From Anaerolinea sp. (lineage in GTDB: Bacteria; Chloroflexota; Anaerolineae; Anaerolineales; Anaerolineaceae): DNA of 64,000 nucleotides. This document shows, one piece after another, positions 60,434-64,000 of the stretch (position 1 is the first letter of the stretch; each line of letters starts with the position of its first letter). The translations under genes and the position numbers were made by a program. The stretch covers positions 7,367 to 71,366 of the forward strand of contig JARKOV010000093.1 in the NCBI GenBank assembly GCA_029975965.1, in the 5' to 3' direction. Below the pieces are notes generated by a model that saw only the letters and a program-made list of their open reading frames with translations, searched no databases and was not told the DNA's origin.

Positions 60434-61045
60434 CTAGTGAATGTGGCACACATCGTTCATGGAAACCAGCACGTACCCATCTTCGTTTTTTTCGATCACA
60501 TTGATCGCGCAAGGTTCCTGGCGCAATTTCCAGAAGCGATCGATAGGACTCCCTAAGATTGCCAGGAGGATCAGGCGGTTGACCACTGTGTGGCTGACCA
60601 AAACGATGGCCTGGTCAGGATGTAGCCAACACGCCTCCTTTACGGCAGCCATGGCCCGGTTCTGGACTTCCAGGAGGGTCTCACCTCCGGGAATCTTTGC
60701 CATTTCGGGATGCTCAAACCATTGGGCGACCGAGTCGGGCCACTTTTCGCGGGCTTCTGCCGGGGACAAACCCTGCCATTTTCCGTAATCGATGTCAGAT
60801 AAGCCGCTCGCCCACAAAGGGGTGAGATGAATCGTGTTACCGATGATGTCCGCAGTTTGCGCCGCACGTCTTATCGGGCTGGTGACGAGGGCTGCCGGCT
60901 TCCATTGTAAAGAGATGCGTCTGGCAACCTGTCTCGCTTGTTTCTTCCCTGCGGGATTCAATGGAAGATCGCTTCGCCCTCGAAATCGCTCTTCCAGGTT
61001 CCATTGCGTCTGTCCATGGCGAACCAGAAGGATGGTGGTCGTCAT
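60434..61045 (-). CDS. Histidine phosphatase (phosphoglycerate-mutase-like)
   Basis: A 203-aa enzyme of the histidine phosphatase superfamily: ILLVRHGQTQWNLEERFRG with the phospho-accepting His in RHG, SPIRRAAQTADII, and IVLVSHTVVNRLIL with the second catalytic His. It is shorter than glycolytic dPGM and closer in size to GpmB/CobC-type enzymes, so it may act on another phosphate ester. It lies just downstream of enolase in the same direction, after an intrinsic terminator. GAGGGAAAAG precedes the ATG. Confidence 0.85.
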   Translation of the reverse strand: MTTTILLVRHGQTQWNLEERFRGRSDLPLNPAGKKQARQVARRISLQWKPAALVTSPIRRAAQTADIIGNTIHLTPLWASGLSDIDYGKWQGLSPAEAREKWPDSVAQWFEHPEMAKIPGGETLLEVQNRAMAAVKEACWLHPDQAIVLVSHTVVNRLILLAILGSPIDRFWKLRQEPCAINVIEKNEDGYVLVSMNDVCHIH

Positions 61046-61087
61046 ATCTTTTCCCTCAACACCAGGGATTACCTGAAAATAGCATTT

Positions 61088-61128
61088 TGAAAAGGGGGCT
61101 GTCCAAATGACTTTTCAGGACAGCCCCC
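61088..61128 (-). terminator. Intrinsic terminator after enolase
   Basis: On the minus strand a perfect 11-bp stem (GGGGGCTGTCC with GGACAGCCCCC, 61128-61118 and 61104-61094) is followed by TTTTC. It lies 22 bp after the enolase stop. Confidence 0.85.
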
Positions 61129-61149
61129 TGATCCATGCGTGCAGAGCGG

Positions 61150-62754
<1,605 letters not shown>

Positions 62755-62761
<7 letters not shown>

Positions 62762-62793
62762 AAGCCCCTGTCTTTAGAAGAAAGACAGAGGCT
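62755..62793 (-). terminator. Terminator of the enolase fluoride riboswitch
   Basis: On the minus strand AGCCTCTGTCTTT pairs with AAAGACAGGGGCT (13 bp, one G-U pair, 5-nt loop), followed by TTTGTTTG. Its 5' arm is the 3' strand of the aptamer, so it is the expression platform. Confidence 0.9.
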
Positions 62794-62842
62794 ATCAGCC
62801 GTGGTCGGCGGTTCGATAAGTTCCTAGCGAGCCTCATCGCAT
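62787..62842 (-). ncRNA. Fluoride riboswitch (crcB motif), enolase
   Basis: Read on the minus strand: GCGATGAGGCTCGC, a spacer, AACCGCC, a small loop, GGCTGATAGCCTCTG. It has all the conserved blocks of the fluoride aptamer and a longer spacer between the first hairpin and AACCGCC. It stands 14-20 bp after a promoter and directly before a terminator. Fluoride should therefore increase enolase transcription. Confidence 0.9.
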
Positions 62843-62859
62843 ATCGGTTAACCAGCAAC

Positions 62860-62888
62860 ATTATAAAGGCCCTGGCTGATTTCATCAA
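62860..62888 (-). promoter_or_regulatory. Promoter of the enolase unit
   Basis: On the minus strand TTGATG (62888-62883) and a perfect TATAAT (62865-62860) are separated by 17 bp. Transcription would start about 10 bp before the aptamer. Confidence 0.85.
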
Positions 62889-62963
62889 GCCAATTACGGT
62901 GATCCAACCTGAACGGCAAGACTCGCGGGGACTTGGCACAATGAGTCATCCCATTCAATGGCC

Positions 62964-62992
62964 TTGACCCAATGAAAGCATGGGCATACAAT
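62964..62992 (+). promoter_or_regulatory. Promoter of the DUF6062-like gene
   Basis: TTGACC (62964-62969) and TACAAT (62987-62992) are separated by 17 bp. It is divergent from the enolase promoter, with about 75 bp between the two -35 boxes, and the aptamer begins at the expected start of transcription. Confidence 0.85.
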
Positions 62993-62998
62993 GGTTAA

Positions 62999-63050
62999 GC
63001 GATGAGGCTCGCATAACCGGCACGGGCTTGTGTCTGATAGCTTCTACAGA
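62999..63050 (+). ncRNA. Fluoride riboswitch (crcB motif), DUF6062-like gene
   Basis: GCGATGAGGCTCGC, then ATAACCGGCAC, loop, GTGTCTGATAGCTTCTACAG. The first hairpin is identical in 14 bases to the one before enolase. The conserved AACCG and CUGAUAGCUUCUAC blocks are present. It should switch on the downstream gene in fluoride. Confidence 0.88.
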
Positions 63051-63075
63051 ATATTGGCATGGTAGAAGCTTTCTT
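63039..63075 (+). terminator. Terminator of the third fluoride riboswitch
   Basis: AGCTTCTAC (63039-63047, aptamer 3' strand) pairs perfectly with GTAGAAGCT (63062-63070), followed by TTCTT. Confidence 0.88.
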
Positions 63076-63129
63076 AATGGCCAGCTTCGGTTCCACAAAG
63101 CCATCGCGATGCGGTAATCCAAAGACAAG

Positions 63130-63165
63130 CTTCTACCTGATCGTGAAACGGGGTAGAAGTTTTTT
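63130..63165 (+). terminator. Second, tandem terminator before the DUF6062-like gene
   Basis: CTTCTACC (63130-63137) pairs with GGTAGAAG (63152-63159), followed by six T. Its arms nearly repeat those of the first terminator 60-90 bp upstream. No complete second aptamer is seen in front of it. Confidence 0.85.
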
Positions 63166-63178
63166 AATTGGAGACGCG

Positions 63179-64000
63179 ATGGTTGGTCCATTCTTAACTT
63201 ACCTGCAATTGATCTCCGCCATGCAGCAACCAGGCTGTCCCATCTGCCACATACGGTTTGAGCGCGAAAAAAGCTACCTGGAGGATTTGCTCCTCGATCA
63301 CGTGAATGACGCCGAGACACAGGAGAACATCCTTGCCTCGGTGGGATATTGTCCCCAGCATACCTGGCAAATGGGATGGTTGGAATTGGAGATTTACCAG
63401 GATAGCGTCAAGAACAGCATGATTTATGAAAGCCTGGTGAAAAGCGTTACGAATTCGATGGCAAAATTTGTTCGCAGAGAAAAAAGACGTGAAAAGCGGG
63501 TGAACGGTTGGCTTTACCGCATCTTCCATAAGGAAAAGCGGGTCGCGTTCGATCTGGACCCCTTTGGGCAAATGGCCTTGTCCGGCTGTTATATCTGCCG
63601 CATTGGAGAAGATGCGGAACAGCTCTTCATGTATTCCCTTTTGCGGGGTCTTTGCGAACAAGATGATCAAATCCGCAAGGTTTACCGTGCATCGGATGGG
63701 TTATGCCTGCATCACTTCCGCCAGGTATTCCGCATAACCGACTCCTCGTCCAACCCGGGCGTTAAATTTTTGGTCGAGGAGACCGCTCAAAAAATGGTCG
63801 CCTTGAGAAACGACCTGACCAATTTCATCGACAAACATTCATACCACCGGGCCCATGAGCCAATGTCCGCTGGCGAGCGATATTCATGGCTCCGCGCTTT
63901 GAGATTCTTCGGTAACAATGAGGAAAATTTTGGTTATGCCCCCGAAAGGCTTGAAAGAGGGCTCGCAGACGCATATCGTCTCAAAGGGCATAACGATCGA
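63179..64000 (+). CDS. DUF6062-like Cys-rich protein, C-terminus cut by window edge
   Basis: At least 274 residues are visible and the frame runs off the right edge. The ATG at 63179 follows GGAG with 5 bp spacing. Features: GCPICHIRFEREKSYLEDLL (Cys20 and Cys23), HVNDAETQENILASVGYCPQH, and later SGCYICRIGED, LCLHHFRQVF. The C-x2-C pairs with nearby C-x-x-H suggest metal binding. The layout (CPIC, then VND, then GYCxxH) matches the uncharacterised DUF6062 family as I recall it. No signal peptide or membrane helix is seen. It is controlled by a fluoride riboswitch, so it probably takes part in fluoride or metal stress, but its activity is unknown. Confidence 0.7.
   Translation, partial: MVGPFLTYLQLISAMQQPGCPICHIRFEREKSYLEDLLLDHVNDAETQENILASVGYCPQHTWQMGWLELEIYQDSVKNSMIYESLVKSVTNSMAKFVRREKRREKRVNGWLYRIFHKEKRVAFDLDPFGQMALSGCYICRIGEDAEQLFMYSLLRGLCEQDDQIRKVYRASDGLCLHHFRQVFRITDSSSNPGVKFLVEETAQKMVALRNDLTNFIDKHSYHRAHEPMSAGERYSWLRALRFFGNNEENFGYAPERLERGLADAYRLKGHNDR

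Noticed and set aside
63076..63130. A second fluoride aptamer in front of the tandem terminator
   Set aside because: GCGATGCGG is present, but the matching CGC strand, AACCGCC and CUGAU blocks are missing, so it is not called a riboswitch.

Overview
The window looks like a chromosomal segment from a high-GC member of the Chloroflexota, probably class Anaerolineae. This is inferred from gene content and style: secreted proteins with Thr/Pro linkers of the TNTPLPTS type, Chloroflexota-style ABC sugar transport, and paired MutS-like ATPases. No rRNA or tRNA gene, insertion sequence or CRISPR array was seen.

Region 1 (1-38.4 kb, minus strand) is a long exopolysaccharide / cell-surface glycan cluster. 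It holds at least seven glycosyltransferases, a Wzx-type flippase, a Wzy/WaaL-type polymerase or ligase, two GT-C-like membrane transferases, and hexapeptide and multi-pass acetyltransferases. It also holds most of a 2,3-diacetamido-sugar pathway (3-dehydrogenase, 3-aminotransferase, N-acetyltransferase, 2-epimerase), an ACP/SDR/ANL-ligase acyl module, a B12-type radical SAM protein, an FAD oxidoreductase, three NodB-like deacetylase-fold proteins, and secreted lectin/PKD proteins. Genes are packed with 1-40 bp gaps and ATGA/GTGA overlaps. The upstream gap (38.43-39.2 kb) carries a strong minus-strand promoter, a structured leader recalling c-di-GMP-I (GEMM) riboswitches, and a terminator.

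Region 2 (39.2-46.6 kb) has a GmhB-like phosphatase, two large secreted carbohydrate-binding proteins and a membrane-anchored HEAT-repeat protein.

Region 3 (46.6-54.8 kb) is a carbohydrate-uptake locus: a LacI regulator, a solute-binding lipoprotein, two permeases, a TPR protein, a glycosidase-like protein and a galactonate-dehydratase-like enolase-superfamily enzyme. Two matching 14-bp operators lie at the regulator start and in front of the transporter operon. No transporter ATPase is encoded here.

Region 4 (54.9-64 kb) is the most interesting part. Three separate fluoride (crcB-type) riboswitches, each with an intrinsic terminator, precede (a) two translationally coupled MutS-like ATPases followed by a truncated P-type ATPase-like protein, (b) enolase, with a histidine phosphatase downstream, and (c) a Cys-rich DUF6062-like protein that runs off the window. 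The enolase and DUF6062 units are divergent, each with its own promoter and riboswitch. No recognisable fluoride channel or antiporter is present, so this looks like a fluoride-response island built around target-enzyme supply and unstudied proteins.
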